NCBI RefSeq assembly: GCF_949628265.1
Contig: NC_088786.1
Coordinates: 10,292,001-10,356,000 of the forward strand
DNA length: 64,000 bases
Reading direction: 5' to 3'
DNA from: Cloeon dipterum
Taxonomy: Eukaryota; Arthropoda; Insecta; Ephemeroptera; Baetidae
In this document: positions 61,649-64,000 of the stretch, piece by piece
Position numbering within the stretch: position 1 is the stretch's first letter
How the letters are laid out: the number at the start of each line of letters is the position of its first letter
The notes under the pieces: model-generated
The model's input: the letters and a program-made list of their open reading frames with translations, nothing else
Database searches by the model: none
What the model was told of the DNA's origin: nothing
Position numbers and translations under genes: made by a program

Positions 61649-64000
61649 TTATCTTCCACCAAACCTTTTCTTTACAATATTTTTTAGCTTGCCGTCTGAA
61701 GAACCACTGTCCGTCTGAAGAATATATCCTTTGCATTTGTCAAACAATTCATAATTGGCCTTGCAAGGATTCTTTCCAACCACTGATTGACAAAAAATTA
61801 GAAAAATATACGAATTAATTATTGACAAGTTTTAAATTACCTTTATCAGTGCATCCCTGAAATAAAGGTATTACATTTCATATAATGTAATAGAGAAAGT
61901 ATATTTCAATTAAAACCTACATCAATCATCTTGAAAGTCACGCATTGCATAATAAAGTATGGGGCAGGGTCGCAAGAGGTAGATCCACTAGTATATATTG
62001 GCAAGCCGAGCCCTAATACAAAAAATTAACGAGCTTATTTCAAATCAAATATCAGTACCAAGTATAAAGGTAGCGCAGTCAGCCACGGCAGTGGTGATGA
62101 GGGTCGACCACGGGTCCACTTGATTTGCAGTCAAGAGCGTTGTTAGGGCATCAGTGTCGAGGGTTCCATCAACAATCTTATCAAATATAATACCGAGACT
62201 TAAACTATAATATGATTAATAAATTGCTTTCTTACAATTCCCTTGCTGCTCAAGTAGCAATACACAAAGCACTGAAATGTGTTAAAAGTCGTAAAAAGTG
62301 CTATCAAAGTTTTAAAAATATCTAAATACTATATCTTTAGACAGATCTTTGAATAGTTTAGAGCTGGTAAAATCGATCGAGTTGTTGAGACTGTTTTTCA
62401 AGCTCTGCTGCTTGTTGAGGGTGAACTGATTGAAAGGTTTCAAGGCGGTCTGCGACACTTTGCACGTTTTGTCCGTTTTATTATAGGGGACCAGGGCATT
62501 TGGTGTTGACGAGCAGCATTTCGTCAGCATGTCCTAATTATTGACCTCAAAATGTTATCAGATTCTCAATGTTACCTAACAGAAAATTCTATTACCGCGA
62601 AGTTGCCGGAAGCACAATTCGGTGGCTTAGGCGTGGTAGGTTTTTTGGTAGTTGTGGTCTTGGTAGTTGTTGGCTTTTTTGTAGTTGTTGTCTTTGTTGT
62701 TGTTGTCTTTATTGTTGTTGTCTTTGTAGTTGTTGGTGCCGTAGTAGTAGTTGGTGCCGTAGTTGTTGTTGGTGACGTAGTGGTTGTTGGTGACGTAGTG
62801 GTTGTTGGTGACGTAGTGGTTGTTGGTGCCGTAGTGGTTGTTGGTGCCGTAGTTGGTGTGGTTGGGTCGGTTGCATCTATTTAATTTATAAATTAATATA
62901 AGTTAGTATTGAGAGCGATATTATCGTCGTTTATTGATGTATGTTTCATTTGTCGACTTCAATTAATGCAATTAAGTCACTGTCTTTTCAAGCTGTGCAT
63001 TAAAAGCTCAAAATCAATTTGTCCAAAATCTCATTTTTAGAATAATTTGTAAGTGAAAATTGACAAAAGAAATTTAAAAAAAAGCATTTAAAAGAAACGT
63101 GTAAAACAAGAAAAGGGATTTTCAGGACTATCGAGAAAACTCACCATAACTAGATTTGCTTGTTATCCATCCCAGATACGAGGTAACTCTTGCGAAAACT
63201 GACAAGGTATTCAAGCACGTACTTCCACCATAAGAGACGACTCCGATTTGTACCCATGTGTTTGATGTGGAATTGAAGTACACCAACGGCCCACCACTGT
63301 CACCCTTTCCAAGCAATAATTACACAGTTGTTATCACGATTAGAGCGAATGAGCAAAACAACTTACTTGACAATCGGCTTGGTCTTTTGCTAATGCCGTC
63401 ACACACAAGTTTGAATCCGAATAGCTGCCATATGATGCTGAACAATTCGCGTTTGCGATCACAGTGAGGTTGGCGTATTTCATAACATCGCTTGTTTCTT
63501 GAGCTAAAAATAAGACAATTTTCAAAGTTGGACGCTTCTTAATGTTTGCCAAAAGTATTTTTACTGGCATCAGAAGTCCTTCCAAATCCACTGATTATGA
63601 CCCAAGCGTCCAAAAAGGTGGTAGTTTGCTGAGAAAGCCTTGGCAGGGCAATCAGTTTTATGTTGTCTGCAAGATTGGAGATGGGTTAATTATTTATTAA
63701 AATTAAAAATGACACAATTTTAAAAACAGTTTTAATTTATATACCTGTTAAAACTACGTCAGCAGACCATGTTAGCAAGGCAACGTCATTTACCGTTGTT
63801 GCGGAGTTGTATTGCTCATGCATTATATAAGTTGCCACTCTCTCCACAGAGCCCGATGAGGGACTTGATCTTGAAATCGTGCCGAATGTGACAGTGTGCG
63901 TTACTCCAGCTTTTGTGCTGTAATGTGCCAAAATTAATGTGAAATAAAGCGACAAGATAATCGAAAAAAGATTTTTACTTAATGCAGTGCGCAGCTGTTA
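61649..64000 (-). CDS. Serine protease with Thr/Pro linker and C-terminal Plus-C OBP-like domain (5' end outside window)
   Basis: Twelve exons in coding order: >63979-64000, 63745-63917, 63565-63666, 63367-63503, 63145-63304, 62596-62876, 62330-62533, 62236-62271, 62059-62176, 61921-62012, 61841-61856, 61649-61782. All junctions are GT-AG and close in phase over 490 visible residues. The chymotrypsin-fold domain shows all three catalytic motifs: TAAHC (His), NDVALL (Asp), GDSGGP (Ser). Position 189 by alignment appears to be Ala with Asp next to it, so specificity is not classically tryptic. Exon 6 encodes a Thr/Pro/Lys linker of APTTTT/SPTTTT units ending KPPNCASGNFA. The remainder resembles a Plus-C odorant-binding protein: CC doublet, CFVYC (C-x3-C), VDGTLDTDALTTLL, ADC, CDPAPYFIMQC, PCKANYELFDKC, 12 cysteines in all. 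The N-terminus, including any signal peptide, is beyond 64000. Confidence 0.82.
62735..62860. repeat. 18-base tandem repeat coding for Thr/Pro linker
   Basis: Seven 18-base units with start spacing 62735, 62753, 62771 and so on. On the minus strand they encode PTTTTA/S hexapeptides in the linker of the protease-OBP protein. The three central units are identical, a sign of recent slippage or homogenisation. Confidence 0.85.

Noticed and set aside
62552-62884. Plus-strand ORF rich in Val/Gly, looking like a hydrophobic membrane protein
   Set aside because: It is the reverse complement of the Thr/Pro repeat linker exon of the minus-strand protease-OBP gene; ACC/ACA/ACT Thr codons read backwards as Val and Gly.

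Overview
This 64 kb window is nuclear DNA from an arthropod, almost certainly an insect. Its genes are split by mostly short AT-rich introns with GT-AG borders. It carries a three-gene set of single-Reeler-domain 'putative defense protein' genes, a SmydA-type SET/MYND gene, and a 12-cysteine domain of the Plus-C odorant-binding protein (OBP) type, a family known only from insects. I cannot name the species from sequence alone. Exon models below were built by reading splice sites and checking that the reading phase closes across every junction. They are predictions without transcript support.

Layout. Cytosolic malate dehydrogenase (403-3093, +) is followed by UBR7 (4396-5682, +) and a complete 21-exon HECTD1 E3 ligase (6896-19168, +). 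Then come two tandem Reeler genes (19554-20215 and 20903-21573, +) and a third inverted one (22239-23355, -). An ASRGL1-type isoaspartyl peptidase/asparaginase (24343-25815, -) lies head-to-head with a SmydA-like SET/MYND protein (26869-29771, +). A plexin-domain-containing membrane protein follows (30753-33736, +). A lone 5S rRNA gene (35111-35228, +) sits before PICK1 (35842-38386, +). The largest gene is CLASP (39699-56529, +), with an 8.6 kb intron holding an alternative first exon. SEC61 gamma (58692-59085, -) converges on it. The right edge is filled by the 3' part of a secreted serine protease gene (61649 to beyond 64000, -).

How the genes relate. Most are unrelated housekeeping genes packed closely together: carbon metabolism, ubiquitin ligases, protein translocation, microtubule dynamics and vesicle/receptor trafficking. 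The Reeler trio and the terminal protease are the accessory, secreted and probably fast-evolving part. The three Reeler genes carry clear TATA boxes. I saw no TATA box at the housekeeping promoters, and UBR7, HECTD1 and CLASP each have a full TGACGTCA palindrome upstream or in the 5' region.

The most unusual object is the right-hand gene. Its exons join in phase to give a catalytically complete trypsin-fold domain, a Thr/Pro repeat linker and a Plus-C-type OBP domain in one polypeptide. The first OBP cysteine shares an exon with the linker, which argues against two genes wrongly merged. Second is a set of four consecutive phase-2 cassette exons at the N-terminus of PICK1. No CRISPR arrays and no coding-capable transposons or viral elements were recognised.
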